Origin: an uncultured Chloroflexota bacterium
Lineage (GTDB): Bacteria > Chloroflexota > UBA4733
Direction: 5' to 3'
Assembly: GCA_937967325.1 (NCBI GenBank)
Contig: CALBSQ010000236.1
Location: 1-11,657, forward strand
DNA length: 11,657 nt
The translations under genes and the position numbers were made by a program. This document shows, piece after piece, positions 5,895 through 11,657 of the stretch (its first letter is position 1; the number at the start of each line of letters is the position of its first letter). Under the pieces are notes generated by a model, which saw only the letters and a list, made by a program, of their open reading frames with translations, ran no database searches and had not been told where the DNA came from.

Positions 5895-6101
5895 GTGGAC
5901 GTGCGCGTAGCTCCAGCCAAAGTGCCAACCGAAGACCAGCGACTCCAGGCCGAACTGATCCGGGCGATCGATGACTACCTCGCCCAACACAACAAGCAGC
6001 CCAAGCCATTCATCTGGACGGCCAAGGCCGCAGACATCCTGGAGAACCTGAAACGTGCCCGAGCCGCTCTGCCCAGCCTCGATAAAGCAGCGTCTGCTTG
6101 A
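5895..6101 (+). pseudogene. C-terminal fragment of an IS630-type transposase
   Basis: The 68-residue frame contains ELIRAIDDYLAQHNKQPKPFIWTAKAADILENLKRARAAL. This is the characteristic C-terminal end of a transposase subgroup with the PKPFxWT motif. No HTH, DDE or catalytic residues precede it; the frame is open only from 5874, inside or next to the left repeat. The first ~18 residues (DVRVAPAKVPTEDQRLQ) do not resemble transposase. GTG 5895 follows an ACGAGG stretch, so a short peptide might be translated, but it could not catalyse transposition. It belongs to a different subgroup from the intact transposase, which ends in DWRFTTADARIKLKHLYP. Confidence 0.75.
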
Positions 6102-6112
6102 CGCCCAACACA

Positions 6113-6140
6113 AGGGAGCCCTGCAAACGTGGGGCTCCCT
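6113..6140 (+). terminator. Strong stem-loop after the transposase fragment
   Basis: AGGGAGCCC (6113-6121) and GGGCTCCCT (6132-6140) form a perfect 9-bp stem around a 10-nt loop. It begins at the right end of the IS remnant, 12 nt after the TGA of the fragment. There is no T-run on either side, so it may be a rho-independent-like terminator, possibly bidirectional, or only a structural element. Confidence 0.4.
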
Positions 6141-6377
6141 AATCATACCCAGGTAGCTCGCGCATGCGGTAGGCCTATCCCCATCGTGCCAGTGGTTGAC
6201 TGTTCAACGCGACTTTCCATTAGTGATCCTCACACGTCAAAATGTACGTGCTCGCTAACTGGGGACTCCTATAGAACCGTGCTGACTTGTGATGCAAGGT
6301 GCGCACCCGATAGGAAAGTGTGGCTTAGCGCTATGCATTCCACCACCGTCGACTGTCCCGCCACGAGAGTGTCGAAG
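6141..6377. other. Gene-poor stretch, visibly lower in GC
   Basis: I find no convincing gene here. A plus-strand frame is open from 6129 but its protein is Cys/Thr/Ser-rich and unlike its neighbours until it enters the YccF-like relic. A promoter-like pair (TTGACT 6196-6201 and ATTAGT 6219-6224, spacer 17) is present. Base composition is visibly lower in GC than the flanks, which fits decayed or foreign DNA. Confidence 0.35.
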
Positions 6378-6659
6378 CTGCCAGCGATGCTTAATCGAAT
6401 TCCAAAGGTTCTCACGCTCAAACCTGCCCGCACAATGACGAGTGTGACTACCAGTGGCGGCGTAGTGACGATTAGCCAGTCTGAGGTACTGCAGTTTTCC
6501 TTCCTCGCCCGGGCGGTCTAGTTCGTACTGGTGGGGTGGTCGGCAAGCTTTATCTGGCTTTCCGTCGCCTGGGTGCTGTCGCTGACAGTGATAGCCCTGC
6601 CACTCACCCTAATAATGTTCAACGCGGCTCCGGCTATCGTGTCGCTTCGCAAGCAGTAG
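6378..6659 (+). pseudogene. Relic of a YccF-like membrane protein, interrupted by a stop codon
   Basis: The frame reads LPAMLNRIPKVLTLKP, a linker, then QFSFLARAV, a TAG at 6519-6521, then FVLVGWSASFIWLSVAWV and LSLTVIALPLTLIMFNAAPA up to SLRKQ and TAG 6657-6659. YccF-type domains repeat the pattern VGWWLSxIWxxxAW, then LTIIGLPLGxxMxNRxPxVLTLR, and both a first-half end and a full second half can be seen here. The TAG stands where a Tyr is expected (RAVYFVLVGW), so TAC or TAT to TAG is the likely lesion. The first half upstream of 6378 is too degraded to read, apart from a faint WLSAMHSTT near 6336. I infer a dead two-unit inner-membrane protein gene. The family link is by motif only. Confidence 0.6.
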
Positions 6660-6913
6660 GACAAGGCCAAGTGCAACGATTCGCGGAGGACAATCAGGAC
6701 CCATGTCCGGATGCTCATCACCGCATCGAGAGTTGGCCGCTTATGGACGCCTACTCTCCTCGGTTGGTACGGCATGACGTCCTATTGACTGACGGCAGCA
6801 CACACCGGCTGACAGGCTACATCCGGCTTCTTCAGATAAGGGTCTGCTGCAGATACCGCTGCGCCACCAGTAGCGTGGCGGGCAGCGGACGCCACGGTGA
6901 CGGTTGGGCGGCG
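6660..6913. other. Non-coding interval between the YccF-like relic and the propeller operon
   Basis: No gene is recognised on either strand. The part nearest the operon end contains the hairpin described at 6874-6896. The long plus-strand frame crossing this interval is a by-product of the minus-strand propeller gene and lacks protein-like character. Confidence 0.35.
6874..6896 (-). terminator. Possible terminator hairpin of the minus-strand operon
   Basis: CGTGGCG (6874-6880) pairs with CGCCACG (6890-6896) around a 9-nt loop, starting about 17 nt past the stop codon of the YVTN gene (6914-6916) in the direction of transcription. There is no T-run, so termination is uncertain. Confidence 0.3.
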
Positions 6914-8071
6914 CTACCGGGCGCTGGGCGTCCCGGCCGAAGGCCGGTCCACGCCCGCGATGACCGTGACGCTGCGGCCGAGGTGGTTGGCGACGTAGAC
7001 CAGGTGGGTGCCGGGGTCCACACCGACGCCCCAGGGTTGGATTCCCACGCCCACTGTCGCGATCACCCGACCCGTCGCCTCGTCCACGGCCGTGACGGCG
7101 TCCCGGTTGGGGGCGTCACCCCAGAATTGCCCGGATTCCGTTACATAGACCGTGCGCGTGGAAGGGTCGACGGCGACGCTCACGGGGCTCGCCCCGACAC
7201 GGATCGTACCGGGCGTCTGTCTGAAGCTGGCGGCGCTGGCGCCGTCGAATACCACGACCGGGAAGCCGATCGGGCTGGTCGCGAGCACGCGGTGGGTTGC
7301 GGGATCGACGGCCACCCCGAACGACCCCAGGGCCGTCCCCCGGTAGGTTCCATTGGACACGGCGTTCCCCGCCAACGTGCGCAGGGTTGCGCCGTCCAGC
7401 ATCAAAAGCACCGGCGGGTTGCTCCGCAGGGCATATGGGACGAAGACGGCGTTGGCGGAAGGATCGACGGCCAGGCCGTCGACGACACTGCCGAGCCCGC
7501 CCACCGCTGCCGTTGCCACCACGCGCCCGGTCCTCCCGTCGACAGCCCGCACGGTGCCGCTGGGATTGCCGGACCGCACGTCGTCGCCGTCCGCGACGTA
7601 GACCCGATCGGTCGCTGGGTCCACGGCGAGGTCGCTCGGCCGGGCGCCGGTCGCGATGGTGTCCACAACCTGATTCGTGGTCGCGTCGATCACCGACACG
7701 CTACGGTCGTCCTGGTTGGCGACGAAAACCCGACGCAGCTTGGCATCGACCGCCACTGCGGCCGGGCTCCGGCCGACTTTGATGGTGGCCACCACCCGGA
7801 GGGCAGTGCCGTCGATCACCGAGACGGTGTCGTCGCCTTGGTTGGTCACATAGACAGCGTGGGCAGCAGCATCCACCGCGACGCCGGTCGGATCGGCGCC
7901 GACGGGTACGGTCGCCAGCGCGACAAGTTGGGTCGCCGTCACAGCCGCGACGGGAGCGGACGGCGTGCTCGCCCTTGCGGCCACGGAGACCGAGGCCGTC
8001 AGAGCCAGCAGTAGCAACAGGCCGTAGGCGAGAACCGAACCGGCGACCGTCGCGCGGATTGCTGCGGTCAC
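6914..8071 (-). CDS. Secreted seven-repeat YVTN beta-propeller protein, 385 aa
   Basis: Exported propeller, probably extracellular or surface-bound. An N-terminal signal peptide is clear (VAGSVLAYGLLLLLALTASVSVAARA). Seven repeats of about 45 residues follow, each with a GVAVD-like strand and most with a VYVTN-like one: TGVAVD/VYVTNQGDDTVSVID, AAVAVD/VFVANQDDRSVSVID, SDLAVD/VYVADGDD, DGLAVD, FGVAVD, VSVAVD/VYVTESG and WGVGVD/VYVANHLGRSVTVI. This fits one seven-bladed ring. GTG 8071 is preceded by GGGGGAG (8077-8083) at good spacing. Such proteins usually act as binding or scaffold surfaces. Some bind c-type haem or other cofactors, but there is no CxxCH motif here. It is the last gene of the presumed operon, 33 bp after the glycoside hydrolase. 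Ligand unknown. Confidence 0.9.
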   Translation of the reverse strand: MTAAIRATVAGSVLAYGLLLLLALTASVSVAARASTPSAPVAAVTATQLVALATVPVGADPTGVAVDAAAHAVYVTNQGDDTVSVIDGTALRVVATIKVGRSPAAVAVDAKLRRVFVANQDDRSVSVIDATTNQVVDTIATGARPSDLAVDPATDRVYVADGDDVRSGNPSGTVRAVDGRTGRVVATAAVGGLGSVVDGLAVDPSANAVFVPYALRSNPPVLLMLDGATLRTLAGNAVSNGTYRGTALGSFGVAVDPATHRVLATSPIGFPVVVFDGASAASFRQTPGTIRVGASPVSVAVDPSTRTVYVTESGQFWGDAPNRDAVTAVDEATGRVIATVGVGIQPWGVGVDPGTHLVYVANHLGRSVTVIAGVDRPSAGTPSAR

Positions 8072-8104
8072 CAGATCTCCCCCGCCGACGCTCGCTCCGA
8101 AGCG

Positions 8105-8911
8105 CTACGGATTCTGATAGAGGACTTGCAACCCGGCATACCACACCAATGCGGTGGTCGTCACGAACTGGCCGGTGTCGGCACTCCAACGGGACGCCCC
8201 GAATCCCATACCCGGATCGAGGGGATGGATGTAGAAATACATAGTGGAGAAATTCGCGCGCAGCGCCTGATAGGTGGCCTGGGCGGAGGGGAAATTGTAG
8301 TTCGCATCGGACACGCCCCACTCGCCGATGATGAAGGGGGCCCCGTCGCTGTACTGGACCTGCTTCTGCGCCAGCACGATCTTCACGACCTTCAAGAAGT
8401 TGTCGTCCGGGTAGCCCTCAACGTTCAGGCTCCAGGCGTCCCAGGGATAGGGCGCCGTCACCCCGTAGCCGTTCAGGTACACGTACATCTTGTCCAGGTA
8501 CTGCGCGCCGAACGGCCCGGTCGGATCGGTGCCGGAGAGCATCGACAGGCTGCCGGTGTAGACGGTCGTGACGCCGCCCGACTTGAGCGCCCGGGCGGTC
8601 TTGTACAGCATCGCGCCGAACACCTCCGGGGCGAGCGCCGATGTCTGCTGCGGGGAGTTCTCGCCTGGGTTGATAATGCCGCGGATGTTCGGCTCGTTCC
8701 AGACCCAGAAGGTGGTGAGGCCGGACGGCGCGAGCGCCGCCGCGAAGCCCTGCGCCTTGGCGGCGTAGTGTGCGATGTTGGGGTTCTGCAGGGGATCCCC
8801 CTGGTAGCCCAGAGCGGCGTTCGGGCAGCCGACGCTCCAGTTGGGCAGCGGCCCCAGGCGCTTGATGAACCAGAGCTCCTGGATCGCCGTGCGAAACTTG
8901 AGGACATGCAC
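8105..8911 (-). CDS. 5'-truncated clan-A-type (GH5/cellulase-like) glycoside hydrolase
   Basis: TIM-barrel glycosidase-like protein; both catalytic acids are visible. Numbered from GTG 8911 (268 aa), E73 in TFWVWNEPN is the likely acid/base and E197 in PFIIGEWGV the likely nucleophile, as in clan GH-A. Aromatic residues suited to sugar binding are frequent (YPWDAWSLN, MYFYIHPLD, LVWYAGLQ). The reading frame looks real to the stop, but only ~70 residues precede the WNEP motif, where a full barrel would have about 130 or more plus a signal peptide. An excellent ribosome-binding site (AAAGGAGG, complement of 8949-8956) is followed 4 nt later by in-frame ATC (8944), not a standard start. The next standard start, GTG 8911, has no such site. 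The open frame further upstream is the shadow of the BNR gene. It may be a pseudogene. Confidence 0.6.
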   Translation of the reverse strand: MHVLKFRTAIQELWFIKRLGPLPNWSVGCPNAALGYQGDPLQNPNIAHYAAKAQGFAAALAPSGLTTFWVWNEPNIRGIINPGENSPQQTSALAPEVFGAMLYKTARALKSGGVTTVYTGSLSMLSGTDPTGPFGAQYLDKMYVYLNGYGVTAPYPWDAWSLNVEGYPDDNFLKVVKIVLAQKQVQYSDGAPFIIGEWGVSDANYNFPSAQATYQALRANFSTMYFYIHPLDPGMGFGASRWSADTGQFVTTTALVWYAGLQVLYQNP

Positions 8912-8948
8912 CGCGCGGATGTGCTGCGCTGTTGGCGAACCGATGACG

Positions 8949-8956
8949 CCTCCTTT
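8949..8956 (-). promoter_or_regulatory. Strong Shine-Dalgarno site without a standard start codon
   Basis: The minus strand reads AAAGGAGG, then CGTC, then ATC in the glycoside hydrolase frame at 8944-8942. It lies in the gap after the BNR stop (8985-8987). An ATG or GTG at this spot would be ideal; ATC or GTC is present instead. Confidence 0.5.
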
Positions 8957-8984
8957 CCGGCCTGAACGCGCGCTGCCCGGACGA

Positions 8985-10325
8985 TCAAAGCCGCCGCCTG
9001 ATGACGGCCCGTTGAGCGACGGCCGCGAGGGCCACGGCAACCGGCAGCGCGGCCAGCAAGAGGGCTCCGGACCGTGCGCCGCCGGACGTTCCCCCCGCAC
9101 CTGCAACCGGCAGCTCCGACGCGCTCGGGCTAGGCACCGAGGAGAGCGAGTACTGGTAGATCCCCTGATCGGTGGCCGCGAACAAGATGTGCACGCCGAG
9201 CGCCAGGTCGTGGACCGCGACGGGGAGCCGGCCGAGCTGGGTCCAGCTTTGGCCGCGGTCGGCGCTGAGGAAGACCCTATGCTCGATGGTCGCCGGGGTG
9301 GTCGCAAAGGGAGGCTCGCGCACGCGATCGACGGCTGCATACACCCGGTCGGGCACGGCGGGGTCGAGCGCCATCGGCGTAAACGCCGGAACGAATCCCG
9401 GCCGATCGAGGTAGGGCAAGGATCGTGTCAGGTCCACCAATGGCCCGTCATCCACGCTACGGGTGAACGTACTGCCATCGGCGCCCGCCCAGAAGGCGTA
9501 GACCAGGTGGGTCCCGGCCGTGCCGGCGACGCGGACCAGCCTAGCTGCGGAGTATTCCAACGGGTCGGGTTCACCCTGATCGTGGGCCCACGACGACAGG
9601 CAGGCCCAGCTCGGCCGGGGATCGGCGGTGGCGTTCGCCGTCCTCAGGATGCAAGTGGAGTGGTAGGCCGAGAACCCGACGTAGAGGAGGCCGGGCGCGC
9701 CGGGCAACGCGGCCGGGCTGACGGCGGCGCGCACACTCAGGCTGCCGGTGGCCAGCATGGGATCGGTGACAGCTGTCCACGAGGCGCCGCCATCCAAGCT
9801 GCGCATGATAAAGTCGGGCGTCGCGGGACCCAGGGTGGCGTAGACCGCGCCACGGCGGTTGGGGTCGGCCACGAGCCCCTCGAGCTTCCCCGACTGCACG
9901 GTATACACCACCTGCCAGGCAACTCCGCCCGAAGTGCTCTTCAGGATCGCGTTGTCCGCCTCGCTCGGCCCCAAGCCCGCGGTGGGCCGCGTGTCGGCGG
10001 TGGCGTAGAGCGTCAAGGCGTCCTGAGGGTCGACGATTAGGCCGGGTCCGAGCGGCGTCGCGCCGGTCTGCATCCAAGAGCGCCCGCCATCCGCGCTCTT
10101 GAACAGGCCGTCGGGACCGGCGCCGTAGATGATGCGTCGGTCTGACGGCGCGGCCGCCACCGCGAGCACGACCTGACCGGCAAGCGACGTCTGCCAGTCG
10201 CCCCCGGACACACCTGCCGCGCGAACGGGTAGCGCCGCGAGGGCCCACAGCGTAACAAGCAGGAGGAGCGGAGCCCAGCGGCCCGCGCCGACACGCATCG
10301 CCCTATCCCCGTGCTCTCTCGACAT
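8985..10325 (-). CDS. Secreted, membrane-anchored BNR-repeat beta-propeller, 446 aa
   Basis: Exported propeller of the sialidase/Vps10/YCF48-like type. It has a signal peptide (WAPLLLLVTLWALAALPVRAAG, about residues 17-38) and Asp-box repeats (KSADGGRSW 76-84, RSLDGGASW 175-183, LSADRGQSW 353-361). Blade strands such as IIYGAGPDGLF, AVYATLG, LLYVGFSAY and RVYAAVD lie among them. The catalytic Arg triad of a sialidase is not evident, so a binding or structural role is more likely than hydrolysis. The C-terminus has a Ser/Pro linker, an LPxAG-like motif (LPVAG 405-409), a hydrophobic segment (420-441) and the basic tail RRRL, which together form a cell-surface anchor. ATG 10325 or ATG 10298 (MRVGAGRW) may be the start; the latter gives a more typical signal peptide. 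It lies 24 bp after the preceding BNR gene. Confidence 0.85.
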   Translation of the reverse strand: MSREHGDRAMRVGAGRWAPLLLLVTLWALAALPVRAAGVSGGDWQTSLAGQVVLAVAAAPSDRRIIYGAGPDGLFKSADGGRSWMQTGATPLGPGLIVDPQDALTLYATADTRPTAGLGPSEADNAILKSTSGGVAWQVVYTVQSGKLEGLVADPNRRGAVYATLGPATPDFIMRSLDGGASWTAVTDPMLATGSLSVRAAVSPAALPGAPGLLYVGFSAYHSTCILRTANATADPRPSWACLSSWAHDQGEPDPLEYSAARLVRVAGTAGTHLVYAFWAGADGSTFTRSVDDGPLVDLTRSLPYLDRPGFVPAFTPMALDPAVPDRVYAAVDRVREPPFATTPATIEHRVFLSADRGQSWTQLGRLPVAVHDLALGVHILFAATDQGIYQYSLSSVPSPSASELPVAGAGGTSGGARSGALLLAALPVAVALAAVAQRAVIRRRL

Positions 10326-10349
10326 GGGACCCAGCTTTTGCTCCCACGA

Positions 10350-11495
10350 TCAGCGGTCATAGCGCCCGGAGCAGTCCCCTTCACCTCCGGCTCGCTGGGC
10401 GGGGAATCCGGGACACTGTAGGTCGTGACAGCCACCGGCGCCCGTCCCCGGCAGCATGGGCATACTACCCGCAGCCGCCGGGATTGCCATCTGCCAGACG
10501 CCCCCGTAGCCGGCGGCCACCAGGCGATCGCCCATGACCACCAGGGCGACGATGCCGTGCGAGGGCGCACGGTCGCCCAGCGGCGACCAGGTAGCGCCCC
10601 GATCGCGGCTCCAGAGCACGTCGGTCGGCCCGGACCCCGCGACGAATATGGTCCGTGGATCGCGCGGGTCGATGAGCACGACATCCACTCGCTTCCCCGC
10701 TTCCAGCCGCTCCCAGGATCGTCCACCGTCGCCGCTCTGCCAGAGCCCCCCAATCGGGGGTGGATCGACGCTGCCTGCATAGATGCGCATGGGATCAGCG
10801 GGATCGGCCGTTAGAGTAACCACATTGGTCGGCGCGGCAGCCAGTTGCTGCCAGGTCGTGCCCCTATCCTGGCTCTCGAAGACGCCGCAGCCGCCGCCAG
10901 CATAGAGCGCCCGCGGCGTGGCGCTGGCGAACGCCAGCGTCCGGAAGTCGCACGGCTTGGGAGCGACGGTCAGACGCCGCCAGGTGGTGGCAGCGTCCGG
11001 AGACATGTAAACGGCGTCGGGCGCGGCAAGGTACAGCGACGAGGCGACTTCTGGGTCGACGAGCATTTGGTGTCCCGAATTAAGTTCCGTAGCCGTAAGC
11101 CAGGTTGTCCCTCTGTCCCGGCTAACACTCACCCCAAACGGGCCGGTGGCGTAGAGCAGCGTTGGCTGGGCGGGCGGGGCGACCGCCAGCGCCAAAACGG
11201 CACCGACATCCTGATCAAGGATGGCCCGCTGCCAGGTATTTCCGCTGTCGCTGCTGCGAAAGAAATTGCTGTAGAGCGTAGAGGTGGGCGCGCCCTCCCT
11301 GTAAGCTCCACCCGCGTACAACATACCGGGGCTGGCCGGGTCGGCGATCAACGCGAACAAGTTGGCTCGTTGCAGCCCAAGCGGAGTCCACGTCGCGCCT
11401 TGCGCAGCCACCCGGCCCGGCGGGGCAATTAGGAGGACGACCGCGAGCGTAAGGGATAGGGCGACCACGCCGGCAACGGGGCAGCGCATCGTCAA
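10350..11495 (-). CDS. Secreted six-Asp-box BNR-repeat beta-propeller, 381 aa
   Basis: Exported propeller and probable first gene of the minus-strand operon. The signal peptide covers about residues 5-32 (VAGVVALSLTLAVVLLIAPP, then VAAQG). Six Asp-box-like motifs are spaced 36-48 residues apart: RSSDSGNTW (80), SVSRDRGTTW (123), YMSPDAATTW (163), ESQDRGTTW (207), WQSGDGGRSW (252) and LWSRDRGATW (294). Each is paired with a LYAGG- or YATG-type strand. The spacing fits a six- or seven-bladed ring, as in YCF48/HCF136-like or Vps10-like proteins. The tail carries LPGTGAGG (from residue 348) and three Cys (356, 361, 375), but no hydrophobic anchor follows. The start is TTG 11495 (AGGG 6 nt upstream) or ATG 11489. 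The gene is a paralogue of the next gene in type but not in close sequence. Confidence 0.85.
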   Translation of the reverse strand: MTMRCPVAGVVALSLTLAVVLLIAPPGRVAAQGATWTPLGLQRANLFALIADPASPGMLYAGGAYREGAPTSTLYSNFFRSSDSGNTWQRAILDQDVGAVLALAVAPPAQPTLLYATGPFGVSVSRDRGTTWLTATELNSGHQMLVDPEVASSLYLAAPDAVYMSPDAATTWRRLTVAPKPCDFRTLAFASATPRALYAGGGCGVFESQDRGTTWQQLAAAPTNVVTLTADPADPMRIYAGSVDPPPIGGLWQSGDGGRSWERLEAGKRVDVVLIDPRDPRTIFVAGSGPTDVLWSRDRGATWSPLGDRAPSHGIVALVVMGDRLVAAGYGGVWQMAIPAAAGSMPMLPGTGAGGCHDLQCPGFPAQRAGGEGDCSGRYDR

Positions 11496-11603
11496 CTTTC
11501 ACCCTTGCTAAGCTCGCGATGGAAGCGTGCCGCGGAGCGAACGCCCACAACGGACGAGTGTCCCTAGCGGCGCACCCCCTTCTGTCGGTGCATCGCATCT
11601 CCT

Positions 11604-11637
11604 GTTATACCGATCCCTCCTGATCTTGCCGTATAAT
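11604..11637. promoter_or_regulatory. AT-rich promoter-like region upstream of the propeller operon
   Basis: On the minus strand, TATAAC (complement of 11604-11609) could be a -10 element for the operon, about 110 nt before the first start codon. On the plus strand, TATAAT at 11632-11637 is a perfect -10 hexamer pointing out of the window. Neither has a good -35 at 16-18 nt, so the region is only suggestive of divergent promoters. The 11496-11603 leader holds no gene I can support. Confidence 0.25.
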
Positions 11638-11657
11638 TGGGGCGGATCGGGAGGGGA

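Larger units (their letters stand above)
5832..6114 (+). mobile_element. Internally deleted IS630-like remnant, about 283 bp
   Basis: The left end is copy B of the 43-bp repeat. The right end is GACGCCCAACACAAG (6100-6114), whose complement CTTGTGTTGGGCGTC matches the left end of copy A at 13 of 15 positions. Over 32 bases the two ends of this remnant match at about 21 positions. Only the C-terminal portion of a transposase remains inside. The TA expected at the right end has become AA, a sign of decay. It is unrelated in end sequence to the complete element at 3501-4787. Confidence 0.55.

Noticed and set aside
6536..8014. 492-codon plus-strand open frame
   Set aside because: It is antisense to the YVTN propeller gene and has a His/Gly/Arg/Asp-rich composition typical of a GC-rich shadow. 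It has no domain and no ribosome-binding site.
8912..9340. N-terminal extension of the glycoside hydrolase frame up to an apparent start at 9340
   Set aside because: This part overlaps the 3' end of the BNR gene on the same strand and reads Ser/Arg/Pro-rich, unlike any barrel or signal peptide.
8841..10040. 399-codon plus-strand open frame
   Set aside because: It is antisense to the BNR and glycoside hydrolase genes, and its low-complexity Arg/Gly/Ala composition is that of a shadow frame.
11215..11598. 127-codon minus-strand frame in the operon leader
   Set aside because: It runs into the BNR gene in another frame and is Arg/Ala/Cys-rich without domain character. The BNR signal peptide marks the real gene.
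1..11657. CRISPR arrays, phage genes, restriction or toxin-antitoxin systems
   Set aside because: I looked for regularly spaced repeats and for motifs of these families and saw none.

Overview
This is a high-GC bacterial chromosomal segment. It most resembles soil or thermophilic Chloroflexota: a GT-C membrane glycosyltransferase with an extra C-terminal beta-sandwich, secreted YVTN and BNR propellers, IS630-type elements and a YccF-like remnant. The phylum is inferred from protein style only; no marker gene is present.

Layout. (1) 1-2005, + strand: a GT-C family integral-membrane glycosyltransferase that may begin before the window. (2) 2165-2859, +: two small, translationally coupled genes of unknown function, the second ending in a perfect palindrome. 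(3) 2943-3019, +: an intact tRNA-Pro(UGG) with encoded CCA. (4) 3020-3500: mostly empty, with one doubtful minus-strand ORF. (5) 3501-4787: a complete IS630-family insertion sequence with 25-bp inverted repeats, TA target duplication and a two-frame transposase joined at an A7 slippery run. (6) 4787-6114: a mosaic bounded by two 43-bp direct repeats that resemble mobile-element ends. It holds an intact VOC/glyoxalase-fold gene, a convergent decayed gene with compensating frameshifts, and a small IS630 remnant. (7) 6115-6913: gene-poor DNA with an interrupted YccF-like membrane-protein relic and possible terminators. (8) 6914-11495, minus strand: a probable operon, transcribed right to left, encoding two BNR-repeat propellers, a 5'-truncated clan-A-type glycoside hydrolase and a seven-repeat YVTN propeller. 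(9) 11496-11657: leader region of that operon, with promoter-like AT-rich hexamers.

How it fits together. The minus-strand operon makes exported proteins: three have signal peptides, one has a C-terminal membrane anchor, and both BNR proteins carry LPxTG/LPxAG-like motifs near the C-terminus. It looks like a cell-surface or extracellular module, but no substrate can be read from it. The centre of the window is an insertion and decay hotspot next to a tRNA, with at least one nested insertion and several broken genes. I see no CRISPR array, integrase, prophage or recognisable defence system. The most unusual items are the decay mosaic (a masked double-frameshift gene, nested mobile ends) and the glycoside hydrolase that has a strong ribosome-binding site but no standard start codon beside it.
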